Part shown: piece by piece, positions 19,080 through 28,037 of the stretch | Layout of the letters: every line of letters begins with the position of its first letter | Position numbering within the stretch: position 1 is the stretch's first letter | The notes under the pieces: model-generated | The model's input: the letters and a program-made list of their open reading frames with translations, nothing else | Databases searched by the model: none | Told to the model about the DNA's origin: nothing | Position numbers and translations under genes: made by a program | Origin: Ferruginibacter sp. | Lineage (GTDB): Bacteria > Bacteroidota > Bacteroidia > Chitinophagales > Chitinophagaceae | Direction: 5' to 3' | Length of the DNA: 64,000 bases | Assembly: GCA_019638575.1 (NCBI GenBank) | Contig: JAHBTN010000012.1 | Location: 1-64,000, forward strand

Positions 19080-19574
19080 CTACCTGGTGTTTTTCATCTT
19101 CTCAATAATACCCGTGGTAGAAAAACCTTCCAGTATAGGAACAATTTTTACTTCACCGCCATTGGCCATTACTTCTTTGGCACCAACAATATTATCAATG
19201 GTATAGTCGCCGCCTTTTACTAATACATCCGGCATGATGGCAGTTATCAAATTCAATGGAGTGTCTTCATCAAAAAGAATGATAGCATCCGTCATTAAAA
19301 GCGATGCAAGTAATAAAGCCCTTGCATTTTCATCATTCACCGGCCTGTTGGGGCCTTTTAACCGCTTAACCGATGCATTGGTATTTACGGCAACAATTAG
19401 CACATCGCCAAACGAAGCCGCTTCACTAAGTGATGCAATATGCCCCTGGTGCAAAATATCAAACACACCATTTGTAAAAACTATTTTTTTATTAAGTAAA
19501 CGCCATCTTTTAAGTTGATGCTGCAATTGAGGCAGGTTAAACACTTTCAACGGTATGTTGCTTATGGCTCTCAT
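19080..19574 (-). CDS. rfaE2: D-glycero-beta-D-manno-heptose-1-phosphate adenylyltransferase-type nucleotidyltransferase
   Basis: 164 residues. Cytidylyltransferase-like fold with NGVFDILHQGH, the HxGH nucleotide-binding motif, near 36-46, and KGGDYTIDNIVGAKEV typical of RfaE domain II. The kinase domain I is absent, so this is the stand-alone adenylyltransferase of ADP-heptose synthesis for LPS core. The ATG at 19574 overlaps the upstream flippase-like gene by 38 bp. Related nucleotidyltransferases with other sugar or alditol substrates cannot be excluded. Confidence 0.88.
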   Translation of the reverse strand: MRAISNIPLKVFNLPQLQHQLKRWRLLNKKIVFTNGVFDILHQGHIASLSEAASFGDVLIVAVNTNASVKRLKGPNRPVNDENARALLLASLLMTDAIILFDEDTPLNLITAIMPDVLVKGGDYTIDNIVGAKEVMANGGEVKIVPILEGFSTTGIIEKMKNTR

Positions 19575-20571
19575 CTTTTCGTTTATTTATATAAGGTAAA
19601 ATTAGTAAACAGATAAAACCTACTATCAGTATCAGTATAAACTGTGCCGACCACTGCAACCATCCATTGGCTGTACCAAAACTTGACGGTATATTATAAA
19701 GTTTCATGGCCTCCATTACAAAAACGGGATACAACCCAATACCACCGGGAGTTAGGATGGTAGCCACTGTACCAAATACCAAAACCGGGAAAGCGGCCAT
19801 CATGGGCAGGCCTGCTGTTTCGTTGATGGCAAAAAAACCTATATAAGTGCCAATTACATAACAAGACCAGATTAATATACTGTGAAAAATGAAATGCCCT
19901 TTATTCTGCATCGTTTTTATACTCAGTAATCCTGTTAGAATTCCATTAAATATGCCTTTCATTTTTTGAATAAATTTTACATCGGCAAATCTCCTGAAAA
20001 TAAAACGCATCAAAAAAATAAACACAATAAAACACAAAATCATTAATGAAAATTTAATAACAAATGCACCTGTGTTTTGCGAAAAAATATATTTTATAAA
20101 TATTGCTTTTGCATAACCACCCACTACTTTTACTTGTGATATAAGTGCAATAATAACCACTATAATAAGCGACAGTATATCAACAGCCCTTTCAACAAGT
20201 ATGGTACCAACCAGTTTATCGGGTGGCACTTTTTCGTACTTACCCAGGATGGTACATTTTAATATTTCGCCAAGGCGTGGTACTGCAAAATTTGCCAGGT
20301 AACCTATCATTACAGCACTAAATGTGTTACTCAACTTTGGCGTATATCCCATCGACCGCATCAGGATTTGCCACCTGATAGCCCTGCTTAAATGGCTAAT
20401 GGTTAAAATTATAAAAACAGGTATTAGTAAGTAGTAATTGGCCGTTTTTAAACTCCTGATAAATTCTACATAAGCTTCATCACTTAATTTATGAACACTC
20501 CACCATACCAGGAATATGCCTATTCCCAAGAAGAAGATATACTGTACTATGTAGAAAAACCCTTTTTGCAT
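19537..20571 (-). CDS. Lysylphosphatidylglycerol synthase TM-region/UPF0104 flippase-like membrane protein
   Basis: 344 residues from ATG 20571 (a TTG four codons earlier is also in frame). About eight TM helices, with the family pattern of a conserved RAIRWQILMRSMGY cytoplasmic stretch, NFAVPRLGEILKC, and late GGIGLYPVFVMEA. There is no soluble MprF synthetase domain, so it is the flippase-like half only. It probably moves a lipid or lipid-linked substrate. Overlaps rfaE2 by 38 bp and follows panC by 54 bp. Confidence 0.85.
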   Translation of the reverse strand: MQKGFFYIVQYIFFLGIGIFLVWWSVHKLSDEAYVEFIRSLKTANYYLLIPVFIILTISHLSRAIRWQILMRSMGYTPKLSNTFSAVMIGYLANFAVPRLGEILKCTILGKYEKVPPDKLVGTILVERAVDILSLIIVVIIALISQVKVVGGYAKAIFIKYIFSQNTGAFVIKFSLMILCFIVFIFLMRFIFRRFADVKFIQKMKGIFNGILTGLLSIKTMQNKGHFIFHSILIWSCYVIGTYIGFFAINETAGLPMMAAFPVLVFGTVATILTPGGIGLYPVFVMEAMKLYNIPSSFGTANGWLQWSAQFILILIVGFICLLILPYINKRKDESHKQHTVESV

Positions 20572-20625
20572 ATCAGGATACAAATTACGAAGTGATTATG
20601 AAGTAAATGATTTAAGTTTTTGAAA

Positions 20626-21474
20626 TTATTGTAACAGGAGATTATCAATAAGCCTTACTTTACCATTAAAAGCAGCAATAAGTGCAACAAGTTTTATTTT
20701 GCCATCCCACTCATCAATAATGCTGAGGTTGTCGGCAGATGCTATTTCTACATAATCGGGTTTAAAACCATTTTCAGCCAGCCTTAAAAATACTTGTTTC
20801 TTTAAAGGATTAATATCGCCGGGTACAATATTCTTTTTTATGAACGATAAGGCTTCAAAAATTGCTGCTGATTTTTTCCTCTCTGTTTCATTTAAACGCA
20901 TATTCCTGCTACTCATTGCAAGACCGTCATCTTCACGCAGGGTAGGGCATATGATAACATTGGTATTTATTTTTGTTAACTGCATCATCTTTTTAATAAC
21001 CATGCATTGCTGGTAATCTTTTTGGCCTAAGTATAAATTATTTGCCGGGATGATGTTGAGCAACCTGTGTACCACCTGGCATACACCCTGAAAATGCCCG
21101 GGCCGATACTTACCTTCAAGTACTGTTTCAAGGTAACCAAGGTTATACTTACCATTAACGGTTTCGCCCTGGGGATACATTTCCGTAACAGTTGGTAAAA
21201 ACAGTACATCGCAACCGGCTCTTTCCAATTTATCAATATCACTTTCAATAGTAACCGGGTAATTATCAAAATCGGCTTTATCGTTAAACTGGGTAGGGTT
21301 TACAAATATGCTGCAAACAACTAAGGAGCAATTTTTTTTTGCGGTTTCCAAAAGCGAAATATGCCCCTGGTGCAGGGCGCCCATAGTAGGCACAAAACCT
21401 ATAGAAACCCCCATTTTTTTATTTTGAAGTAGGTATTCTTTTGTATCAAAAGCTTTTTTAAAAATTCTCATCAT
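20626..21474 (-). CDS. panC: Pantothenate synthetase
   Basis: 282 residues. PTMGALHQGHISLLE carries the HxGH motif (about 36-39); YPQGE and the AMSSRNMRL KMSKS-like segment follow. It joins pantoate and beta-alanine using ATP in pantothenate and CoA synthesis. Two ATG codons are adjacent (21474 and 21471); either may be used. It is the first gene of the leftward run to ppx. No panD or panB in the window. Divergent from the GT5-like gene. Confidence 0.95.
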   Translation of the reverse strand: MMRIFKKAFDTKEYLLQNKKMGVSIGFVPTMGALHQGHISLLETAKKNCSLVVCSIFVNPTQFNDKADFDNYPVTIESDIDKLERAGCDVLFLPTVTEMYPQGETVNGKYNLGYLETVLEGKYRPGHFQGVCQVVHRLLNIIPANNLYLGQKDYQQCMVIKKMMQLTKINTNVIICPTLREDDGLAMSSRNMRLNETERKKSAAIFEALSFIKKNIVPGDINPLKKQVFLRLAENGFKPDYVEIASADNLSIIDEWDGKIKLVALIAAFNGKVRLIDNLLLQ

Positions 21475-21529
21475 GCATACAAATGTGTGATATTACTGTG
21501 TAGTTGCTGTATTTCCCGAATAATTATCG

Positions 21530-21537
21530 TAGTTTTG
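21530..21537 (+). promoter_or_regulatory. TAnnTTTG box upstream of GT5-like gene
   Basis: TAGTTTTG lies 41 nt before the ATG at 21579, in the panC/GT5-like divergent spacer. The -33 element is weak. Confidence 0.35.
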
Positions 21538-21578
21538 CACTCCCGTTTATAACCTATTTAGTAGTAAACTTCGTGTAA

Positions 21579-22391
21579 ATGAGTACAAAGAAAAGAATTT
21601 TATTTATTGCAAATGAGATGTCGCCCTATCTGGAGCTTACCGATTTTGCTGAAATTGTAAATAAGCTGGCAGTAAAAGCTAATGACAGCGGTATGGAGAT
21701 ACGATGTATTATGCCAAGATTTGGTGTGATAAATGAAAGAAGGCACCGTTTACATGAAGTGGTTCGCTTATCGGGTATAAATGTTACTATAGATAATGAT
21801 GATTACCCGTTGGTGATAAAAGTAGCATCGCTACCCAATGCCAGGCTGCAGGTTTATTTTTTAGATAATGAAGATTATTTTAAACGTAAATCGGTTTTTA
21901 CTGATGAAAAAGATGCCTGGTTTGATGATAATGGACTAAGAACCGTTTTGTTTTGCAAAGGGGCCCTTGAAACAGTAAAGAAATTTGGCTGGCCCCCTGA
22001 TATAATTCATTGCAGCGGCTGGATGACAGGGCTGATACCAATGTTTATTAAAAATGCTTATAAAAAAGAACCCGTTTTTAGTAACAGTAAAATAATTTAC
22101 ACAATTGGCCAGCAAACTTTTAAAGACAAGCTCGGCAGCGATTTTTTGAAGATGGCAACTATTAACGATTATGTTACCAAAAAAGAATTGGAATCGTTTA
22201 AAGAAAATAATAACCTGGCCATGTTTAAAGGTGGCGCCACTTATGCCGATGCTATAACTTTTGGGGCAGACAAAGTAGATAAAAAACTAACCGAGTTGTT
22301 TTCAAAAGTAAAAGGTAAAAAAGTGATGAAATACGATGCTGAAAGTGATTTAACAGACTATTTGCAATTGTATGCCGACCTTGCAAAATAG
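21579..22391 (+). CDS. GT5 (glycogen/starch synthase) N-domain-like protein, probably non-catalytic
   Basis: 270 residues. The fold resembles the N-terminal Rossmann domain of glycogen synthase: LFIANEMSPY opening, then IRCIMPRFG, and PDIIHCSGWMTGLIP matching the family PDVVHxHDW segment. The ADP-glucose-binding KTGGL motif expected near residue 20 is replaced by LELTDFAEI, and the whole C-terminal GT-B domain is missing. It is therefore unlikely to make glycogen. From memory, short proteins like this sit beside panC and DUF4270 genes in other Bacteroidota. Its stop overlaps the next gene by 20 bp. Role unknown. Confidence 0.75.
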   Translation: MSTKKRILFIANEMSPYLELTDFAEIVNKLAVKANDSGMEIRCIMPRFGVINERRHRLHEVVRLSGINVTIDNDDYPLVIKVASLPNARLQVYFLDNEDYFKRKSVFTDEKDAWFDDNGLRTVLFCKGALETVKKFGWPPDIIHCSGWMTGLIPMFIKNAYKKEPVFSNSKIIYTIGQQTFKDKLGSDFLKMATINDYVTKKELESFKENNNLAMFKGGATYADAITFGADKVDKKLTELFSKVKGKKVMKYDAESDLTDYLQLYADLAK

Positions 22392-23952
22392 TAACCAAAA
22401 GATTTTTCATAAAATTATAACTGTGCAAAAACGATTTTACCCTTTAGCAGTAACTGCTGTTGTTTTATTATTACTTTTAAACTGGAACTGTACAAAACTT
22501 GACACATCCGATATTGGCAGTGACCAATTACCTGCAGTTGATAACGTACACACATTTGCCGACACACTTCCATTAATTACTACACAGGGCATTTTTAATG
22601 ATACCACAAAAGTTGCTCTTTTAAATAATTTTGTTATTGGTGCTATTAATAACGATCCGCTTTTTGGAACAACAAATGCCAGCGCCTATTTTCAATTAAA
22701 ACCCGATTTTTACCCTTATTATTTTGGCAATGCAGGAGATACGGTAAAAGGCTACTCAGATGTAGGGCTCGATTCAATTGTATTATGTTTAAAATATAAA
22801 AGTTTTTGGGGCGATAGCTCGATACCTGTACAATTAGAAGTTCGTGAAGTAAGCGATTATACTTTTGTAGATTCATTATATAAAGAACACGATATTAATT
22901 ATGCACCGGTTACCGGAGGTTTACTTGCAACCACAACCGTAGATATCAGAAGGCTTGGCGATACTGTAAAATATACCAATGGAAGAGATTACTCAATTAA
23001 TCTTATCAGGATAAAATTGCCAATGAGCTGGGCTAATACTTTATTTAACAGGGATAGTATTGCAAATAACCCGGGTAATAATGCTTTTTATAATGATTCA
23101 ATTTTCAGGTATACATATCATGGGTTGGCTGTAATGCCCGTAGGTAGCGCAGCTAATAGCCTTATTTATGTAAACCTGGCCGATACCACAACAAAATTAG
23201 AGGTACATTACAGAAAAAGAAACAAAGGCGTAATAGATACAACATATCAATCTTTACATTTAGGCACTTACACATTACCGCCTACACCTACACAACCTGC
23301 CCAATCTTCTATTGCCAATAAAATTGTTCGTAATCGTTCGGGGGCAACAATGCAGTTTCCGGCACCGGGAGATCTTTATATACAAACAACACCGGGCTCT
23401 TATGTTAACATAAGTATCCCCAGTTTATCAAGTTTAAATAACCGAATTATACACCGTGCCGAACTTGTAATTCAGCAAATACCTAATTTACCATCGCTTG
23501 ATGAAGCGCTGTCTGTTCCTTCCTTTTTATATCTTGATTTAAAAGATACTACGTTAACCGATAAATGGAAACCCATTTATTATGATCTAAATCCCGGACA
23601 ACCTTACGACCCTGATACTAAATTAGGTATTGGATACCTGCCTACAACTATCGATTATTTAACATTTGGTGGCTTTAGAAGAGCAGGAACAGATAAGTTT
23701 GGTAACCCCAATAAGTATTACAATTTTAATATTACCAGGTATGTACAACAAATAGTAACCAGGCATATACCTAATTATCCATTACGATTGTATGCACCTT
23801 ATGAAGTTTACTATCCGCAATTAGGAAATGACTCTTACCCTGCAGAAAAGTTACAATATGGTAACAGCTTAGCCGCCGGAAGAGTTAAAGTGGGAAGTGG
23901 CAGTAATGCAGATTATAAAATGTTCCTGCGTATTATCTACTCCAATTTGTAA
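22372..23952 (+). CDS. DUF4270 lipoprotein
   Basis: 526 residues. A signal peptide is followed by WNC, with the lipid-anchored Cys at about 40. The body matches DUF4270: repeated beta-strand segments, GDTVKGYSDVGLDSIVL early and a long C-terminal beta domain. It is a surface or periplasmic lipoprotein of unknown role found in Bacteroidota. The ATG at 22372 overlaps the GT5-like gene; a GTG at 22423 would remove the overlap and give a neater signal peptide, so the start is uncertain. Confidence 0.82.
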   Translation: MPTLQNSNQKIFHKIITVQKRFYPLAVTAVVLLLLLNWNCTKLDTSDIGSDQLPAVDNVHTFADTLPLITTQGIFNDTTKVALLNNFVIGAINNDPLFGTTNASAYFQLKPDFYPYYFGNAGDTVKGYSDVGLDSIVLCLKYKSFWGDSSIPVQLEVREVSDYTFVDSLYKEHDINYAPVTGGLLATTTVDIRRLGDTVKYTNGRDYSINLIRIKLPMSWANTLFNRDSIANNPGNNAFYNDSIFRYTYHGLAVMPVGSAANSLIYVNLADTTTKLEVHYRKRNKGVIDTTYQSLHLGTYTLPPTPTQPAQSSIANKIVRNRSGATMQFPAPGDLYIQTTPGSYVNISIPSLSSLNNRIIHRAELVIQQIPNLPSLDEALSVPSFLYLDLKDTTLTDKWKPIYYDLNPGQPYDPDTKLGIGYLPTTIDYLTFGGFRRAGTDKFGNPNKYYNFNITRYVQQIVTRHIPNYPLRLYAPYEVYYPQLGNDSYPAEKLQYGNSLAAGRVKVGSGSNADYKMFLRIIYSNL

Positions 23953-23972
23953 ACAACTGATTTTATATCCAC

Positions 23973-24008
23973 ACAAAGCCCCCAAAATTATTGGGGGCTT
24001 TGTTCTTT
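23973..24008 (+). terminator. Intrinsic terminator of the DUF4270 gene
   Basis: Perfect stem ACAAAGCCCCCAA / TTGGGGGCTTTGT (23973-24003) with a short A/T loop, followed by a T-rich tract. The right arm contains the TTTG used as the -33 element of metK. Confidence 0.85.
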
Positions 24009-24030
24009 AACCCATACAACCTTATCTTTG
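23999..24030 (+). promoter_or_regulatory. metK promoter, near-consensus
   Basis: TTTG (23999-24002), a 20-nt spacer, then TATCTTTG (24023-24030). Both elements and the spacing match the Bacteroidota primary-sigma consensus. The ATG is 19 nt downstream, leaving no room for a SAM riboswitch. Confidence 0.7.
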
Positions 24031-24049
24031 CAATCTTAAAAAAAATAAC

Positions 24050-25309
24050 ATGCCATATTTATTTACATCAGAGTCGGTAAGTGAAGGACATCCTGATAAA
24101 GTTGCAGACCAGATCAGCGATGCTTTAATTGATAATTTTTTAGCTTTTGACAGCACCAGTAAAGTAGCTTGCGAAACATTGGTAACAACCGGCCAGGTTG
24201 TATTGGCAGGTGAGGTAAAAAGCAAAGCCTATCTTGATGTACAGGAAATTGCCCGTGGTGTTATCCGTAAAATTGGATACACCAAGAGTGAATATATGTT
24301 TGAAGCCAATTCATGCGGTATTTTATCTGCCATTCACGAACAATCGGGCGATATTAACCAGGGTGTGGATCGTAAGAAAAAAGAAGAACAAGGTGCCGGC
24401 GACCAGGGAATGATGTTTGGCTATGCCACCAACGAAACAGAAAACTATATGCCCCTTGCTTTAGATCTTGCACATTATATACTGATAGAAATGGCGGCAA
24501 TTAGGAGAGAGAACAAACAAATTAAATACCTGCGCCCCGATGCAAAAAGCCAGGTTACTTTAGAATATGATGATAATAATAAGCCGGTAAGAATTGAAGC
24601 CATCGTAGTATCAACACAACACGATGATTTTGCAACAGATGAAAAAATGCTGGCAAAAATTAAGAAAGACATCATCAACATAGTGATACCAAGGGTAAGG
24701 GCAAAGTACCCCAAGTACAATCATCTTTTCAACAACAAGATAAAATACCATATAAACCCAACCGGTAAATTTGTAATTGGTGGCCCACACGGCGATACAG
24801 GTTTAACCGGCCGTAAAATAATTGTAGATACTTATGGAGGTAAAGGCGCACATGGCGGTGGTGCATTTAGCGGTAAAGATCCCAGCAAAGTGGATAGGAG
24901 CGCTGCTTATGCCACCAGGCATATTGCAAAAAACTTAGTGGCAGCAGGTTTATGCGATGAAGTGCTGGTACAGGTTTCGTATGCTATTGGTGTGGCACAG
25001 CCAACCAGCATTAACGTAGTAACCTATGGTACTGCAAAAGTAAATTTAACCGATGGCCAAATTGCCGAAAAGATAATGAAGATGCCATGTTTTGATATGC
25101 GCCCTTATTTTATTGAGCAGCGTTTAAAACTGCGTAACCCCATGTACAGCGAAACAGCCGCTTATGGGCACATGGGCCGCAAAAACGAAACAGTGGAAAA
25201 AACATTCACATCGCCGGATGGTAAATCGGTAAAGAAAAAAGTGGAACTATTTACCTGGGAAAAATTAGATGCCGTAAAAGAAGTGAAGAAAGCTTTTGGA
25301 TTAAAATAA
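24050..25309 (+). CDS. metK: S-adenosylmethionine synthetase
   Basis: 419 residues. Signature motifs: [25 protein letters not shown], and [20 protein letters not shown] (catalytic P-loop-like region). It makes SAM from methionine and ATP and is cytosolic. Single-gene unit, with its own promoter and a terminator after it. Confidence 0.97.
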   Translation: MPYLFTSESVSEGHPDKVADQISDALIDNFLAFDSTSKVACETLVTTGQVVLAGEVKSKAYLDVQEIARGVIRKIGYTKSEYMFEANSCGILSAIHEQSGDINQGVDRKKKEEQGAGDQGMMFGYATNETENYMPLALDLAHYILIEMAAIRRENKQIKYLRPDAKSQVTLEYDDNNKPVRIEAIVVSTQHDDFATDEKMLAKIKKDIINIVIPRVRAKYPKYNHLFNNKIKYHINPTGKFVIGGPHGDTGLTGRKIIVDTYGGKGAHGGGAFSGKDPSKVDRSAAYATRHIAKNLVAAGLCDEVLVQVSYAIGVAQPTSINVVTYGTAKVNLTDGQIAEKIMKMPCFDMRPYFIEQRLKLRNPMYSETAAYGHMGRKNETVEKTFTSPDGKSVKKKVELFTWEKLDAVKEVKKAFGLK

Positions 25310-25325
25310 AATCTCCCTACTTTAT

Positions 25326-25357
25326 AAAAACCCTCTAAAAAAAGAGGGTTTTTTATT
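25326..25357 (+). terminator. Intrinsic terminator of metK
   Basis: AAAAACCCTCT / AGAGGGTTTTT stem with an A-rich loop and a T-run. Confidence 0.85.
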
Positions 25358-25401
25358 TTGTAATCGTTAACCCAGGAACCCGTTTACACAACTTTAAGAT
25401 A

Positions 25402-25409
25402 TAAATTTG
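25402..25409 (+). promoter_or_regulatory. TAnnTTTG box 4 nt before the rlmB-like start
   Basis: TAAATTTG, then CATT, then the GTG start at 25414. If used, transcription would begin at or next to the start codon. The -33 element is weak. Confidence 0.45.
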
Positions 25410-25413
25410 CATT

Positions 25414-26181
25414 GTGAAAAATTTCAGACAACAACAACATCATCGCCCCAAAAAAAGCAGCTTGGTAGTTGGCCGTACTGCAGTTATCAATGCAATGCAA
25501 AGCGGTAAGCAATTAGAACGTATTTACCTGCAGAACAACATACATGGAGAATTGGTTGATGAAATTAAAAAGCTTGCAGAAAAAACACAAACACCAATCA
25601 ATAAAGTGCCGGTTGAAAAACTCAACAACCTGAATGTATATAACCACGAAGGCTGTGTGGCATTAATTGCAAAAGTGCAATACCAGGATTTACAAGATGT
25701 AATTTCTTTTGTGGTTGAAAAAGGAGAAGCGCCATTGTTATTAATTTTAGATGGTATTACAGATATCAGGAATATTGGTGGCATTGCCCGTAGCGCTTAT
25801 TGTTTTGGTGTACATGCCATCATCATACCAGATAAAGGCGTAGGCGCTTTAAACGAAGATGCAGTACTTACATCGGCCGGTGCTTTGGAAAAAATTGCCG
25901 TATGCCGTGTAAACAGCCTGATGAAAACCGTTGACGACCTGCACATGAACGGTATAAAAGTTTTTGCAAGCGAAATGAAAGCAACTAAGAAAACATTCGA
26001 TTGTAATTTTAAAGAACCATGCGCCATCATCATGGGTGCCGAGGAAAAAGGTATTTACCCCGCCCTGCTTAAAATAAGCGATGAACAATTTCAAATACCT
26101 ATGACCGGCGATTTTGATTCATTGAATGTTTCGGTTGCCACCGGTATTATTTTATACGAAGTGATGAAGCAAAGAAATTAA
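25414..26181 (+). CDS. rlmB: SpoU/TrmH-family 2'-O-ribose RNA methyltransferase (RlmB-like)
   Basis: 255 residues. An N-terminal substrate-binding domain (about 15-95) is followed by the SPOUT domain with motif 1 NIGGIARSA, motif 2 IIMGAEEKGI and motif 3 DSLNVSVATGIILYE. RlmB methylates 23S rRNA G2251; TrmH-group proteins are similar, so the exact target is inferred. The start is GTG at 25414, needed to keep the SLVVGRTAV strand. A basic, His/Gln-rich leader precedes it. Convergent with the SDR gene, 16 bp apart. Confidence 0.88.
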   Translation: MKNFRQQQHHRPKKSSLVVGRTAVINAMQSGKQLERIYLQNNIHGELVDEIKKLAEKTQTPINKVPVEKLNNLNVYNHEGCVALIAKVQYQDLQDVISFVVEKGEAPLLLILDGITDIRNIGGIARSAYCFGVHAIIIPDKGVGALNEDAVLTSAGALEKIAVCRVNSLMKTVDDLHMNGIKVFASEMKATKKTFDCNFKEPCAIIMGAEEKGIYPALLKISDEQFQIPMTGDFDSLNVSVATGIILYEVMKQRN

Positions 26182-26197
26182 TCTTGCACTATTTGTT

Positions 26198-27055
26198 TTA
26201 TGCGGTTATTGATGGCGATATTGTTGTTAACCGCAAGGGTGACTGGTTTAATTCTGCAGTAGTAACAGGTTTTAAGGAATTCATCTGCCGGCATATCATC
26301 ATTTTTTTTATTGCTGAAGGTAAAATCCTGTTCATGAACAGGAATAATTTGTTTACAAATCCCGGGATGATAACTTCTTTTTGTTTTAAAAGCCCTTCAA
26401 TGGCAATTGGCGCTACTTGCTCAGGATTTAATACGGCATTTCGAGCCAGCCATCCTGTAGAATTATTCAATTGAATAACAGAAATATTGGTATTCATACT
26501 TCCGGGGCAAACAACACTAACGCTTATTTTACTGTGATTCAATTCCTGTCTTAAACTTTTAGAGAAACAATAAATAAAGGATTTAGTTGCCCCGTAAACC
26601 TGTTTCTTAGGCATATAAAAATAGGAACTTAAACTTCCTACATTTAAAATATAAGATGGAGCATTGGCTTGTAAATGATTGAGGAAATGATGTGTAAGTG
26701 AAGTTGTAGCAATAATGTTCAGTCTTATCTGTTTTTGAAAAAAGGCAATATTACCTTCACTAAACAACATGGTACTTCCAAGGCCTGCATTATTAATGAG
26801 CATGTTAACCCGAACTTTCATTTTATCTATCTCATCAAAAATTTCCCAACAATTTTTTTCGCAGGCCAGGTCTTTTTCTATGGCGATAGCATCAACGAAG
26901 TAGTTTCTTTTTATAAAATCGGCCAGGTTTATTAATTCGGGGCCGGGTAGTGCAACCAGTATAAGGTTCATTTTTCGTGTAGCACATTCAAGCGCAAGGG
27001 CTTTTCCAAACCCCTCGCTGGCGCCGGTTATAAGTGTATAGTAAGGGTTATGCAT
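26198..27055 (-). CDS. Short-chain dehydrogenase/reductase
   Basis: 285 residues, classical SDR. Cofactor motif TGASEGFGKAL at 11-21, NNAG at about 91-94, and catalytic YGATK with an upstream Ser-rich strand (NVGSLSSY). The C-terminal extension (about 240-285) is hydrophobic then basic and may touch the membrane. Substrate unknown. Last gene of a leftward operon; its ATG lies inside the 3' end of the extended SDR gene (8-bp overlap). Confidence 0.88.
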   Translation of the reverse strand: MHNPYYTLITGASEGFGKALALECATRKMNLILVALPGPELINLADFIKRNYFVDAIAIEKDLACEKNCWEIFDEIDKMKVRVNMLINNAGLGSTMLFSEGNIAFFQKQIRLNIIATTSLTHHFLNHLQANAPSYILNVGSLSSYFYMPKKQVYGATKSFIYCFSKSLRQELNHSKISVSVVCPGSMNTNISVIQLNNSTGWLARNAVLNPEQVAPIAIEGLLKQKEVIIPGFVNKLFLFMNRILPSAIKKMMICRQMNSLKPVTTAELNQSPLRLTTISPSITA

Positions 27056-28037
27056 GATTTTGAATTTTTAAATATTTAATGGTTTGTAGTAATCCTTCAT
27101 TTAAAGGTGTTAGTTGATAGCCCAATTCCTTTATGGCCTTTTCTGAACTATATGCCTTATTTGCGAACACATGCTTTATACCTTTTACAGTTACAAAAGG
27201 TTCTTTATTGGTAACCAAATAGTGCAGCCATTGACTAATAGCCCAGCATTTAACCAGGCTTCTGGGTGTTTCAACTACCCTGGCCTTTGAACCTGAAATC
27301 ATCCTCAGTACCTGAAAGAAATTTTTAAAAGAAATAATTTCTCCTCCTAAAATATATTTCTCGCCACCTATGCCGTATTTCATGGCAAGTATATGGCCGT
27401 TAACTATATCATCAATAAAACAATAAGTATTAAGCAAGGCAGAAGGCCTTGGTATGAACGTGATTTTGTTTTTTATAAACCTGTTAATGACACTGTTTAT
27501 TGAAATAGGATGTGTCTCAATTCCGGGGCCATATACTTTTGATGGTGATACGATGACCGTAAATAATCCTTTGTGTACATATTCCCTTACCAGGTTTTCG
27601 GCAAGGAATTTTGTAAAGTCATAATTATTGCTAAAACTTTCTATCCGGGGATCTTTCTCAGTTTTTGCCGTGTTTACACTTGCACCAAGTACTGCACACG
27701 AACTGGTAAAAACCAGTTTTTTTACCCCGGTAACTATTGATGCATTTAACAGGTTGCGGGTGCCTTCTACATTTATCTTATAAAAAAAGTCAGGATCTTT
27801 TGAAAAGAAATTAACTAGTGCCGCCACATGAAAAACCTGTTCGCACCCTGTCAATGCTTTTAACACAGATTCAATATTGGTGATATCACCAACAAAAACA
27901 ACAATGTTTGGATGAACAGGAATAAATGGAGAAGTTAGGTTACGCACTAAAATATGGATTATGTTATTTTGCCGGGCAAGTTTTAAAGCCAATTGATGCC
28001 CGATATACCCTGTTGCGCCTGTAATAAATATTTTCAT
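27048..28037 (-). CDS. NAD-dependent epimerase/dehydratase-family protein (extended SDR)
   Basis: 329 residues. TGATGYIGHQLALKLA at 6-21 is the extended-SDR nucleotide motif; TSSCAVLG provides the catalytic Ser strand and YDFTK the Tyr-xxx-Lys. The overall pattern resembles dihydroflavonol-4-reductase or 3-beta-HSD-like reductases more than sugar epimerases. Overlaps the CPBP gene by 4 bp and the SDR gene by 8 bp, so the three should be translated together. Confidence 0.88.
   Translation of the reverse strand: MKIFITGATGYIGHQLALKLARQNNIIHILVRNLTSPFIPVHPNIVVFVGDITNIESVLKALTGCEQVFHVAALVNFFSKDPDFFYKINVEGTRNLLNASIVTGVKKLVFTSSCAVLGASVNTAKTEKDPRIESFSNNYDFTKFLAENLVREYVHKGLFTVIVSPSKVYGPGIETHPISINSVINRFIKNKITFIPRPSALLNTYCFIDDIVNGHILAMKYGIGGEKYILGGEIISFKNFFQVLRMISGSKARVVETPRSLVKCWAISQWLHYLVTNKEPFVTVKGIKHVFANKAYSSEKAIKELGYQLTPLNEGLLQTIKYLKIQNHA

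Noticed and set aside
23953-24049. SAM riboswitch before metK
   Set aside because: The 97-bp gap is filled by a terminator and a promoter; the mRNA leader would be under 25 nt.
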